Of a DNA stretch of 63,325 nt, positions 26,442-34,437 are shown piece after piece. Under the pieces are notes generated by a model. The model saw nothing but the letters and a program-made list of their open reading frames with translations, did not search any database and was not told the origin of the DNA. Both the position numbers and the translations under genes were made by a program. Source of the stretch: JBDKGH01 sp039798265. GTDB lineage: Bacteria > Bacteroidota > Bacteroidia > Flavobacteriales_D > Sanyastnellaceae. Positions within the stretch are counted from its first letter, which is position 1. Every line of letters starts with the position of its first letter. Where the stretch lies: the NCBI GenBank assembly GCA_039798265.1, contig JBDKGH010000073.1, positions 1-63,325 of the forward strand, written 5' to 3'.

Positions 26442-28034
26442 ATGAAAAGTAAATTAGCCCAATGGTGGGATGAAAAACCTCTGGTTGTTATTCTATCCCT
26501 CGCGTTTGTTGTGCGTTTGATTGCGGTCTTTTTTGCAAAAGGCTATTTGATGCATGACGACCACTTTCTAACGGTGGAGATCAGCGGCGGTTGGGCCAAT
26601 GGATACAATTATTCTAACTGGATACCTACCGTTGAGAATCAACGTGAGCATCCCGAGCCGATTAGTTTTTTCTACTTAGGTGGTCTGTATTTTATTTTCA
26701 AATCGCTTATAGCCATGGGCATTGAAAATCCGCAAGTACAGATGTACCTCATGCGCTTTATTCACTTGCTGTTATCCTTAGGAGTGATTTATTGGGTATA
26801 CCAAATCACCCTGCGTATTTCTAATCTGAAGTCAGCGCGAACAGTAGCTTTAGTCTTTGCGATGATTGCTATGCTCAACAATTTTGCCGTGCGCAATTTG
26901 GTAGAAATGGTATGTCAAGTGCCTTTGCTGTTGGGCTTTTATCTTTTGGTAAAACATCAACTTATTCGTCCTACTACCTGGGGCAAATGGACGTTTCAAG
27001 AAGGTTACTCGGATTTGGGAAAAACCATTCGATGGCCGCTGATACTGGCTGCCCTCATCATGGGATTGTCTGTTGGAATAAGGTATCAAACCGTTTTATT
27101 CGCCGCTTTAGTAGGATTTGTTTTTGTGGTTCAACGCCAATTTTGGAGCGGAGTCGTATTTGGTGTTTTTTCTTTCCTCGGTTTTTTTCTAACCCAAATA
27201 GATGACATTCTTTTGTGGGGAGGCGAGCCGTTTCAGCATTTAACGGGATACATCGAATACAATAAAAAGAATAGCGCTAATTACCCCGGAGCTCCATTTA
27301 CCTATGTGAGTTTGGTGGGCTTTTACATACTTCCTCCCATAAGTTTGTTTTTGCTTTTTGGTTTTTTGAGAAGTTGGAGAAAACACCTGATGCTGTTTTT
27401 ACCTGCATTCGGTTTTTTACTTTTTCATATTCTTTTTCCCAACAAGCAAGAACGATTCATTGTGCCCATGATACCCTTTATGGTTATGCTCGGTGTGTTG
27501 GGCTGGAATGAGTGGGTTGCACAATCGACCTTTTGGAAAAACAGAACGAAGTTGCTCAAAGCATGTTGGACAACATTCTGGGCTTTGAATACGGTGGTTT
27601 TATGCGTAATGATTTTTACCTACAGTAAAAAAGCCCGTGTGGAAGCTATGGAGTACCTGTATGACCAAGGCGATGTGAAAAACATGATTGTTGAATTTTC
27701 GCACAGTGAAAACAGTTCTATGATGCCCGTTTTTTATAGCGATTCATGGCATTTGTATTATACCGTGAGTAAGAAGATGGATTGGGAACACTTGGTGGAC
27801 ATTATGCCCAATAATGCTAAGTTGATGCAGAATAAAAACGTAACGAAACCGGAACCCAATTATGTCATTTTTTTAGAAGACATTGATTTGGACAAACGAG
27901 TTGAACGGGTGAAAAAGTCGTTTCCTACGTTGACCTTTGAGAAAAAAGTAGAAGCAGGTTGGTTTGATCAACTGCTCCACCAAATGAATCCCCGCAATAG
28001 AGCGGAGGAAATTTTTATTTACAAAATCAACTGA
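26442..28034 (+). CDS. GT-C fold membrane glycosyltransferase (GT22/ALG9-PIG-B-like)
   Basis: 530 aa with about ten hydrophobic segments. The first external loop carries the acidic catalytic-site motif HDDHF (about 38-42), and near residue 340 there is NKQERFIVPMIPF, matching the HKEERF-type motif of mannosyltransferases that use polyprenyl-phosphate sugars. It probably adds a sugar to a lipid-linked or envelope glycan outside the inner membrane; acceptor and sugar are unknown. It starts four bases after the carboxylase stop, and its TGA overlaps the next ATG by one base, so three genes form an operon. Confidence 0.8.
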   Translation: MKSKLAQWWDEKPLVVILSLAFVVRLIAVFFAKGYLMHDDHFLTVEISGGWANGYNYSNWIPTVENQREHPEPISFFYLGGLYFIFKSLIAMGIENPQVQMYLMRFIHLLLSLGVIYWVYQITLRISNLKSARTVALVFAMIAMLNNFAVRNLVEMVCQVPLLLGFYLLVKHQLIRPTTWGKWTFQEGYSDLGKTIRWPLILAALIMGLSVGIRYQTVLFAALVGFVFVVQRQFWSGVVFGVFSFLGFFLTQIDDILLWGGEPFQHLTGYIEYNKKNSANYPGAPFTYVSLVGFYILPPISLFLLFGFLRSWRKHLMLFLPAFGFLLFHILFPNKQERFIVPMIPFMVMLGVLGWNEWVAQSTFWKNRTKLLKACWTTFWALNTVVLCVMIFTYSKKARVEAMEYLYDQGDVKNMIVEFSHSENSSMMPVFYSDSWHLYYTVSKKMDWEHLVDIMPNNAKLMQNKNVTKPEPNYVIFLEDIDLDKRVERVKKSFPTLTFEKKVEAGWFDQLLHQMNPRNRAEEIFIYKIN

Positions 28035-28702
28035 TGAAATACTTCGATTCTTCCTTTGCCGCTTTTTATAAAAAACTAGCGGCGAATAATAACCGCGATT
28101 GGTTTCAAGCGAACAAGGCGGAGTATGAAAAAAGTGTCAAGCAGCCGTTTGAACGCTTTGTAGCCGCGTTGATTCAAACCATGACTAAGCATGATAAGCG
28201 CATGGCCGAATTGGTTCCTTCACAGGCCATTTTTCGCATCAACCGAGATGTTCGCTTTTCAAAAGATAAAACACCATACAAACTTCATTCGTCAGCGGTG
28301 GTTTCGGTGAATGGAAAAAAGAGTGAGCGAGATCCAGGTATTTATGTGGAGTTAGGTCCCGAGAAAGTGGCGATTGCAGGAGGTATTTATATGCCGGGCA
28401 AAGAAGAGCTAGCGGATATTCGAGCGGCTATTGCTGCGGAACCCAAAAAGTGGAAAAAGGCAGTAGAAAGTGCTGCTTTTGTTAAGTACTGGGGCGATAT
28501 TCAAGGCGAAAAAAATAAAGTTCTTCCCGCCGATTTGAAAGAACTAGCGCAAGAGGTGCCTCATCTGTACAACAAACAATTTTACTATTGGGTGGAGTTA
28601 GATTACAAGTTGATCACTTCAGATAAGTTGATAGAAAAAATAGAAGAGCACTACATCGCTGCTAAGCCGGTGTCGCAGTTTCTGGCTGCAGCGTTGAGCT
28701 AA
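28034..28702 (+). CDS. DUF2461 family protein
   Basis: 222 aa matching the DUF2461 (TIGR02453) pattern: an N-terminal FYKKLAANNNRDWFQANKAEYE segment, then FRINRDVRFSKDKTPYKLH, GIYVELGPEKVAIAGGIYMP, and a C-terminal YWVELDYKLITSDKL. The family is widespread and of unknown biochemical function. It is the last gene of the carboxylase-glycosyltransferase transcript. Its last 41 bases overlap the 3' end of the convergent exonuclease gene, so both C-termini share DNA. Confidence 0.88.
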   Translation: MKYFDSSFAAFYKKLAANNNRDWFQANKAEYEKSVKQPFERFVAALIQTMTKHDKRMAELVPSQAIFRINRDVRFSKDKTPYKLHSSAVVSVNGKKSERDPGIYVELGPEKVAIAGGIYMPGKEELADIRAAIAAEPKKWKKAVESAAFVKYWGDIQGEKNKVLPADLKELAQEVPHLYNKQFYYWVELDYKLITSDKLIEKIEEHYIAAKPVSQFLAAALS

Positions 28703-30038
28703 TTTCATCCCATTTCAGCACACGTATGCCACGCGGATTTTCGATATAGCTGCGAAGAATGGCAATGTTGGTTTCTGTTCTAGCAAGGGCTTCGGTATAG
28801 GGCTCTAACTCGTCGGGATGGTGTATGGCTACATCACGGTCAATAAAACCAAAGCCTTTGATTTCCCCTTTACGAATCCAAACGAAACCACTCTCTTGTA
28901 TGGTTCGACCTGAAGAAAGGAAGACGTAGCTGCTGCCCGAGTGCAGGAATTCTTCCAAAGCGGCACTGATCTTTTGATTGTGCTCATCAGGATGAGGCAA
29001 GTCGCCATCGACTATAGCCGGAAGACCGATCAGTTGTAAATGCAGGTTGTATTTTTCGCTGAGTGCTACCAACCATTTTTGAGCAGATTGAAGAGAGGTA
29101 AACGTCTTTAGTGAGGTAATCCCTTGCGAAACTTTATTGATACCTAGTCTCACATAGCCTCGCTGATCGAGGTATTCATAGACGGCGAATTTGTTCGGGC
29201 GTTTTTTTTGCGCACTATTGTGTTTGGGCCAATACTGTCTGATTTGCGCATCTTCCCAAAGTAGAGCGATCAGTTCATTGCCCGTTTCCTTGAAATCGAT
29301 GTGATGAATTTCTTTGAGAAAAGCCTGTAGTCTAAAGTCCTCTGCATTTCCTTTGAAATGACTTTTTACCCGTTGCTTTATGTTTTTTGCTTTCCCAATG
29401 TAAATAGGCTTTCCCGATTGGTCGAGCATATAATATACTCCAGGTCTTTCAGGAAGTCGGTTAAACTCTTCAGCATCGAGGTGGTTGGGAAGAAAGGCTT
29501 CTGCATTACCTCTCGAAATCATTTTTTCAATTTCTTTTTCGGGAAGTGTTTTAAGAATTCGTTCGAACACTTTTACAGTAGCGTGTGTATCGCCCATGGC
29601 TCGGTGAGCAGCTTCGTTCTTTATTCCAAGACTATGGCATAAATTACCGAGGCCATAACTTTTGAAGCCAGGAAAGGCTTTTCTCGCCAAACGAACAGTA
29701 CACACCTTTCGTGGTTTCCAATCGTAGCCCAAGGCGTTCATTTCTGCTTTGATGAAGGAATAATCGAAGTTGACGTTGTGAGCCACGAAGATGGCATCGC
29801 CAAAAACTTCCATAATTTCTTCTGCTACTTCAGCAAAAGTGGGCGCATTTTCCAGCATCTCGTCGGTGATACCGGTAAGTCCAACAATGAAGGGAGGAAG
29901 CTTAGTTCCGGGATTGACAAGCGACTGGTATTCACGTATGATTTCTTTGCCATTGTGCACACAAATCGCAATCTCTGTGATGCTGTTTCCTGCGGCAAAA
30001 CTACCCGTGGTTTCTATGTCTGTAATAGCGTATAGCAT
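28662..30038 (-). CDS. DEDDh 3'-5' exonuclease fused to a GIY-YIG endonuclease domain
   Basis: 458 aa from the ATG at 30038; an earlier in-frame ATG (30089) adds residues unlike the family. Residues 1-165 are a DnaQ-like exonuclease: ITDIETTG, VAHNVNFDYSF and HRAMGDTHAT supply the Asp/Glu/Asp/His metal and catalytic residues. Near residue 195, RPGVYYMLDQSGKPIYIGK opens a GIY-YIG nuclease domain as in UvrC and Cho. A C-terminal region (about 290-458) resembles nothing I can name. This architecture is known in bacteria and suggests DNA repair, perhaps Cho-like incision combined with trimming. It overlaps the convergent DUF2461 gene by 41 bases. Confidence 0.9.
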   Translation of the reverse strand: MLYAITDIETTGSFAAGNSITEIAICVHNGKEIIREYQSLVNPGTKLPPFIVGLTGITDEMLENAPTFAEVAEEIMEVFGDAIFVAHNVNFDYSFIKAEMNALGYDWKPRKVCTVRLARKAFPGFKSYGLGNLCHSLGIKNEAAHRAMGDTHATVKVFERILKTLPEKEIEKMISRGNAEAFLPNHLDAEEFNRLPERPGVYYMLDQSGKPIYIGKAKNIKQRVKSHFKGNAEDFRLQAFLKEIHHIDFKETGNELIALLWEDAQIRQYWPKHNSAQKKRPNKFAVYEYLDQRGYVRLGINKVSQGITSLKTFTSLQSAQKWLVALSEKYNLHLQLIGLPAIVDGDLPHPDEHNQKISAALEEFLHSGSSYVFLSSGRTIQESGFVWIRKGEIKGFGFIDRDVAIHHPDELEPYTEALARTETNIAILRSYIENPRGIRVLKWDEISSTLQPETATPA

Positions 30039-30068
30039 TTCTTCGTTTCGATTCGGCAATTTCGTTGC

Positions 30069-30076
30069 TATTTTTG
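30069..30076 (+). promoter_or_regulatory. -7 element upstream of the barrel gene at 30096
   Basis: TATTTTTG, a full match to TAnnTTTG, lies 20 bases before the ATG at 30096. No convincing -33 element is seen. Confidence 0.4.
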
Positions 30077-30095
30077 GCAAAACAGTCAATAGTTC

Positions 30096-31013
30096 ATGAA
30101 AAAATATTTTCTCCTCTTAATGGCTTCGTTCACATTGGTTTCGAACATCGGAGCACAGGACGATCCTGCGGATAATACGGACACCAATTGGGGTGAGGAA
30201 GAAGAATTGAGCGAAGAAGACAAGTTCAAAGGTTTTGCTTTTGGCATAAACCTAGGTGTCTATTTTGCTTCTAAAAAAACAGGCAACTTCTATAATGGTT
30301 CAGGAGCAGTTCAATTATTGGCCAACCCCAATGATGTGCAATTGTATTCGATTGCCGAACGATTAAGTGCGCCGCCGATGACCAATGCACAACGAAACGA
30401 CTTGCTCGATCAAATGGGCGGAGCAACGGACTTTTCTGTTCCTTATGATAGTTATCCTGCCGATATGCGCTATTCTCCCGCATTCAATATTGGCATGCAA
30501 ATACGCTATAACTTCAACCGTTATGCAGCCCTTGTCATGAATGTAAACGCCATCCGATTAAAAGCGGTGAGTCAATTTACCTTACAGCTTTATGGTCGTG
30601 GTGCACAAGTGAATGCGGTAGATGATATTGAGCTCTACACCATCACGGGCACCGAGCAACGGTTTAATTTCAATTTAGGATACCGCCAAGGTTGGATGAC
30701 GAGCGATTACGGTAATTTTTACATGCAGCCATTTGTATCCATGCTCGGTACTGAGGTACAAAAGAATCAGATTTTCATTGGTAACAATACCTATGATTTA
30801 TTTCTAGGTGCCGCCAACCCGAACCAAACGTTCAACTATCAGCCACGCACCGATATCTCATTTGGCGGTGGTTTATCGGCAGGTTTTGAAGTATGGGTAA
30901 AAGAAAAATACACCGTTGATTTGGGATTTACCATGGCTCGAGAGAAAGTGATCATGATTACCTATGAGGACAAGGTGTGGAACAAGTGGCTCAACTTCAC
31001 CTTTACGATTTGA
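30096..31013 (+). CDS. Predicted outer-membrane beta-barrel protein, unknown function
   Basis: 305 aa with a signal peptide (MKKYFLLLMASFTLVSNIGA). The mature protein starts with an acidic stretch (DTNWGEEEELSEEDK). Alternating aromatic/polar strands follow (FAFGINLGVYFA, FNIGMQIRYNFNRYAALVMNVNAIRL, FNFNLGYRQGWM, ISFGGGLSAGFEVWV), and it ends in FTFTI, typical of an outer-membrane barrel. I do not recognise a specific family. The next gene, also secreted, starts 47 bases downstream and is probably co-transcribed. Confidence 0.72.
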   Translation: MKKYFLLLMASFTLVSNIGAQDDPADNTDTNWGEEEELSEEDKFKGFAFGINLGVYFASKKTGNFYNGSGAVQLLANPNDVQLYSIAERLSAPPMTNAQRNDLLDQMGGATDFSVPYDSYPADMRYSPAFNIGMQIRYNFNRYAALVMNVNAIRLKAVSQFTLQLYGRGAQVNAVDDIELYTITGTEQRFNFNLGYRQGWMTSDYGNFYMQPFVSMLGTEVQKNQIFIGNNTYDLFLGAANPNQTFNYQPRTDISFGGGLSAGFEVWVKEKYTVDLGFTMAREKVIMITYEDKVWNKWLNFTFTI

Positions 31014-31059
31014 TACTTTTTTGATCAAAGTGGCGTTCACACCAAAGAAGCATAGAAGC

Positions 31060-31929
31060 ATGAAAAAGACACTCCTTTTGTTTGCTGCGATCTTTTTCAC
31101 GTTGGTTGGAAGAGCACAAACCCTAGAAAGTTTAGAAGATAGCATTCAAGAAAGTTTTACTGGATTGGCCGATGCGATGACGGACGATGTGAAGATGGCT
31201 TATGCAGAGCGCATGAATACGTTTTTTGAACAAGCCCTTCATATGCCAGAAGCCTTCGACTATCCTTTCAGCAAATTGCGGATGATGAAAGGCACTTCAT
31301 CAGATGCCCACGTTCGCATTCTCAATTGGAATTTACCCTATAATGATGGAACCTATCGGTACTTTGGATTTGTAATGATCCGAGATCCGAAAACGGCGGA
31401 GGTGAGTGTGATTAAGTTGGAGGATCAAGAGCGCGAAATTGAAAAAGTAGAAAGCAAATTTTTGAATGCGGATAAGTGGTTTGGCGCATTGTATTTTGAA
31501 ATCATTCCGGTAAAGAAGAAGAAAAAAGAAATAGCAGATACTTATGTGCTGCTCGGGTGGGATGGAAAGGACAATATGACCACCCGGAAAGTAATAGACG
31601 TTTTATCCATTACTGGCAATGGAAAGATTCGATTTGGCGCTCCCATATTTGAAACTCCTAAGGGTACGCTCAAACGCTTTGTGATGGAGTATAGCAACGA
31701 AGTAAGTGCTTCGGTAAAATACTACCCCAAGAAAAAGTGCATTGTAATGGATCACGTATCGCCAAAGGCACCTCAGCTGCAAGGCATATTTGCGGAGTAC
31801 GGACCTGACGGAACCTATGATCTTTTTGAGTTAGAAAAAGGAAAATGGATACTCAAAGAGAATATTGAAGTAGGACAATTTGCCACTGATGACGATAAGC
31901 CTTACAACGATCCTGCGAAAATGCGCTAG
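31060..31929 (+). CDS. Secreted protein of unknown function
   Basis: 289 aa from the ATG at 31060, which opens a signal peptide (MKKTLLLFAAIFFTLVGRAQ); the frame is open further upstream inside the previous gene, but without export features. The mature protein is mixed alpha/beta, with repeated short beta motifs (YRYFGFVMIRDPKTAEVSV, YVLLGWDGKDNMTTRKVIDVL). There is no sorting domain and no lipobox. It lies 47 bases after the barrel gene, so they may act together in the envelope. It ends in a CTAG stop overlap with the convergent Smr gene. Not recognised. Confidence 0.7.
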   Translation: MKKTLLLFAAIFFTLVGRAQTLESLEDSIQESFTGLADAMTDDVKMAYAERMNTFFEQALHMPEAFDYPFSKLRMMKGTSSDAHVRILNWNLPYNDGTYRYFGFVMIRDPKTAEVSVIKLEDQEREIEKVESKFLNADKWFGALYFEIIPVKKKKKEIADTYVLLGWDGKDNMTTRKVIDVLSITGNGKIRFGAPIFETPKGTLKRFVMEYSNEVSASVKYYPKKKCIVMDHVSPKAPQLQGIFAEYGPDGTYDLFELEKGKWILKENIEVGQFATDDDKPYNDPAKMR

Positions 31930-32537
31930 CGTCTGTTTCGTTGCGATGAAGTTCTAATTCTTACTTCAGTTGCGCCATAGCCGTATTCGCTGTAGGGCGC
32001 ATCATGAAATTCGCAATGTGGGTAATAGTCATTGAGAAGCTTTCGCAATTCTGCGCGCAAAACGCCTTGACCCACTCCGTGTATGAAGATCACCCTTGAA
32101 ATGCGATTTTCTTCCGCACTTTTGAGCATACGTTCAAAATGCTCAATTTGAACTGCAACGATTTCACTATTCGACATGCCGTGGTGACGGTCGAGAATTT
32201 CGTGAATGTGCAGATCTACTTCGAGTGTTTCACCGCGGCGTTTCTCGCTGCTGGCATTTTTGTTTTTATAAATGACTTTGAAATCATCTGCCGCTTTTTT
32301 TACCAGGCCTTTATCGATGTTGCGATCAAGAAGATCTTGAATGGTGGGTGTAACCATTTCATATCCGCGCAGTTCTTTGCGAGGATCAATAACCGTCACC
32401 AATTCAGAAATGGGATGTTCGAAAGCAAAACCAGAAGCGTCTTCTACCAATGCCCATGCAGCTCGAGGAAAGTCAACAATTTTACCTTCTCCAGCATCAT
32501 TCAAAAAACGAACACGATCACCAATTTTGAATTCCAT
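31926..32537 (-). CDS. DUF2027/Smr domain protein
   Basis: 203 aa from the ATG at 32537; upstream codons to 32576 look unrelated. The N-terminal part (FKIGDRVRFLNDAGEGKIVDF) is a small beta domain as in DUF2027 proteins. The C-terminal ~85 residues are an Smr domain: VDLHIHEILD (D-L-H motif) and RVIFIHGVGQGVLRAELRKLL (the HGxGxGxLR nuclease motif). Smr domains bind or nick nucleic acids, so a role in DNA or RNA processing is likely but unproven. A TATCTTTG element ends four bases before the ATG. Confidence 0.86.
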   Translation of the reverse strand: MEFKIGDRVRFLNDAGEGKIVDFPRAAWALVEDASGFAFEHPISELVTVIDPRKELRGYEMVTPTIQDLLDRNIDKGLVKKAADDFKVIYKNKNASSEKRRGETLEVDLHIHEILDRHHGMSNSEIVAVQIEHFERMLKSAEENRISRVIFIHGVGQGVLRAELRKLLNDYYPHCEFHDAPYSEYGYGATEVRIRTSSQRNRR

Positions 32538-32541
32538 AGCG

Positions 32542-32549
32542 CAAAGATA
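32542..32549 (-). promoter_or_regulatory. -7 element almost touching the start codon of the Smr gene
   Basis: Minus-strand TATCTTTG matches TAnnTTTG and ends four bases before the ATG at 32537, compatible with a leaderless transcript. A TTG candidate for -33 lies at 32573-32571, 21 bases upstream. Confidence 0.42.
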
Positions 32550-32609
32550 TGATTGGTTTGAGGCGTAATTCAACAAACCGTGGTATTTTGGTACTCCATT
32601 AACAGGATT

Positions 32610-34130
32610 ATGAAGAAAATTGTTTTGCTCCTTTTTGTTTTCGTTTCTACGACTATTGCAGCTCAGAAAAAACTAGTTAAACCGGATCCTATCGTAGCTT
32701 CGATAGATGCCATTTGTCAAAAGGCTATCGTTGACTTCAATGTGCCCGGCATGGCTGTGGCTATTGTAAAAGATGGCGAAGTAGTTCTTTCAAAAGGCTA
32801 TGGCGTAAAGAGTGTCAACACCAAAGAACCTGTTACCGACGAATCGCTGTTTGCCATTGCGAGTAACTCGAAAGCCTTTACAGCAGCGGCTTTGGCCATG
32901 TTGGTGGATGAAGGAAAGCTCAATTGGGATGATAAAGTACAACAGTATATACCCGAGTTTCAGTTGTACTCACCTTATGTGAGTGCTGAAATGACTATCC
33001 GCGACTTGCTTACTCACCGTTGTGGTTTGGCTACATTTTCGGGAGACTTAATTTGGTATGGAACCACACACTCGAGAGCGGAGGTTATTCGCAGAGCGCG
33101 CCATTTGGAACCCGTATTTGGATTTCGCGACGGATATGGATATTCTAATATCATGTATTTGACCGCTGGCGAAATAGTAGGAAAAGTGAGTGGTATGTCT
33201 TGGGACGACTTTGTTACTACGCGGATTCTTCGTCCATTGGGAATGAAAAATGCGACCACTACCATTCGTGATTTTAGCACTAGTACCAATTTGGCCATGC
33301 CGCATAACGAAGTAATGGGCAATAATGTGCAGATCGATTACGTGAATTGGGATAACATTGGACCTGCAGGAAGTATCAATGCAAGTGTTCGAGAACTTAC
33401 CCAATGGATCAAACTCCAATTGAACAAAGGCAAGTTGAATGATAAAGTATATTGGAACGAAGCCCGCACTTATGAAATGTGGACCGACGAAAACCCACGC
33501 TCAGTGAGCAATTGGCAACGCACCAATCAGCCTTCTCGCCATTGGAATGGCTATGGATTGGGGTGGGAATTGATGGAATATGGTGGAGAAAAAATCGTGA
33601 GTCACGGTGGAGGTTATGATGGTATGATATCTAAAACCGTTTTGATTCCTGGAAAAAATATTGGGTTTGTTATTCTCACCAACAACATCAACTCGTTGCC
33701 TTCTTGCATAACGCTGGAGATACTCGATGCTTATTTAGGAGTAAAGCCCAAGCAAGATTGGATGGGCATGTTTTTAGGCTTTAAAAACGAAGAAAACACG
33801 GAAGCCGAAACACCAGTACCCCATACCAAACCATCGTTGGAATTGACCAGTTATGCAGGTACCTATACCAGTGAAGTGTACGGTGATGTGGAGATAATGG
33901 TAAAAGACGGAAAGATGAGCATTGACTTTAAACCAACCGCTTTATTCAAGGGAAATTTGAGTCATTTTCACTACGATACCTTCGAACTTTCGTGGAGCAC
34001 ACAGATGATGTTGCCCAAGGGAAAAGTCACCTTTTTATTGGATGCAAAAGGCAATGTGAGCGAAATGAAGGTAGATGTTCCCAATCCAGACTTTGATTTT
34101 GGCGAATTGAAACTTCTGAAAGTCAAGTAG
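32610..34130 (+). CDS. Periplasmic serine hydrolase (beta-lactamase/PBP-like) with DUF3471-type C-terminus
   Basis: 506 aa from the ATG at 32610, the start of a signal peptide (MKKIVLLLFVFVSTTIAA). Active-site motifs are S-N-S-K (about 88-91), Y-S-N in DGYGYSNIMYL and the H-G-G in VSHGGGYDGM. Together they place it with class C beta-lactamases and DD-peptidase/esterase relatives. The last ~100 residues (YAGTYTSEVYGDVEIMVKDG) are the DUF3471-like beta domain often attached. It could cleave peptides, esters or lactams; the substrate is unknown. It forms a single-gene unit, divergent from the Smr gene. Confidence 0.9.
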   Translation: MKKIVLLLFVFVSTTIAAQKKLVKPDPIVASIDAICQKAIVDFNVPGMAVAIVKDGEVVLSKGYGVKSVNTKEPVTDESLFAIASNSKAFTAAALAMLVDEGKLNWDDKVQQYIPEFQLYSPYVSAEMTIRDLLTHRCGLATFSGDLIWYGTTHSRAEVIRRARHLEPVFGFRDGYGYSNIMYLTAGEIVGKVSGMSWDDFVTTRILRPLGMKNATTTIRDFSTSTNLAMPHNEVMGNNVQIDYVNWDNIGPAGSINASVRELTQWIKLQLNKGKLNDKVYWNEARTYEMWTDENPRSVSNWQRTNQPSRHWNGYGLGWELMEYGGEKIVSHGGGYDGMISKTVLIPGKNIGFVILTNNINSLPSCITLEILDAYLGVKPKQDWMGMFLGFKNEENTEAETPVPHTKPSLELTSYAGTYTSEVYGDVEIMVKDGKMSIDFKPTALFKGNLSHFHYDTFELSWSTQMMLPKGKVTFLLDAKGNVSEMKVDVPNPDFDFGELKLLKVK

Positions 34131-34198
34131 AAAGAGGTTCCGCGATAGATGCGAACGAAAAAATGCACAGTTTGTGTGGCATAATTAAAAAAAGTCTG

Positions 34199-34206
34199 TA
34201 TATTTG
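34199..34206 (+). promoter_or_regulatory. -7 element of the tRNA-Arg gene
   Basis: TATATTTG, followed by CGCCCG, lies 18 bases before the tRNA. TTTG at 34171-34174 is 24 bases further up, slightly too far for an ideal -33 element. Confidence 0.5.
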
Positions 34207-34224
34207 CGCCCGCTTTACAGCAAT

Positions 34225-34298
34225 GTCACCGTAGCTCAATTGGATAGAGCATCTGACTACGGATCAGAAGGTTTGGGGTTCGACTCCCTACGGTGACA
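34225..34298 (+). tRNA. tRNA-Arg (anticodon ACG)
   Basis: 74 bases fold as a complete cloverleaf. The acceptor GTCACCG pairs with CGGTGAC, the D-arm is GCTC/GAGC, and the anticodon stem TCTGA/TCAGA encloses loop CTACGGA with anticodon ACG. The T-loop is TTCGACT. The terminal CCA is not encoded. The ACG anticodon would be deaminated to ICG and read CGN Arg codons. A terminator follows directly. Confidence 0.97.
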
Positions 34299-34303
34299 CA
34301 AAC

Positions 34304-34327
34304 ATCCCGGTTCAGCCGGGATTTTTT
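34304..34327 (+). terminator. Terminator after tRNA-Arg
   Basis: A 7-bp stem (ATCCCGG / CCGGGAT) with loop TTCAG is followed by six T, six bases after the tRNA. Confidence 0.88.
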
Positions 34328-34342
34328 GTGCCCATACTTTTC

Positions 34343-34390
34343 GTGACTAGCTTAATAGGATAGGGCATTTGCGGTTCAACCTCCTGTGAT
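34343..34390 (+). pseudogene. Decayed tRNA remnant without an anticodon arm
   Basis: The segment TAGCTTAATAGGATAGGGCA and the next four bases match the D-arm region of the upstream tRNA-Arg at 20 of 24 positions. The sequence then jumps from GCATTTG straight to GGTTCAACCTCC, a T-loop-like stretch, and ends in TGTGAT, which resembles the 3' acceptor strand. The whole anticodon arm (about 20 bases) is missing, and the 5' acceptor strand does not pair well with the 3' end. It cannot work as a tRNA; it looks like an old duplicate with an internal deletion. Confidence 0.6.
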
Positions 34391-34418
34391 GCGGAGAATA
34401 AAGGTGTTATTCTCCGCA
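34390..34418. repeat. 12-bp perfect inverted repeat next to the tRNA remnant
   Basis: TGCGGAGAATAA and TTATTCTCCGCA enclose the 5-base loop AGGTG. There is no T-run on either side, so it is not a standard terminator. It lies 20 bases after the stop of the minus-strand barrel gene at 34438 and could still stabilise or end that mRNA. Confidence 0.6.
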
Positions 34419-34437
34419 GAAAGTGCGGCGAAAAAAA

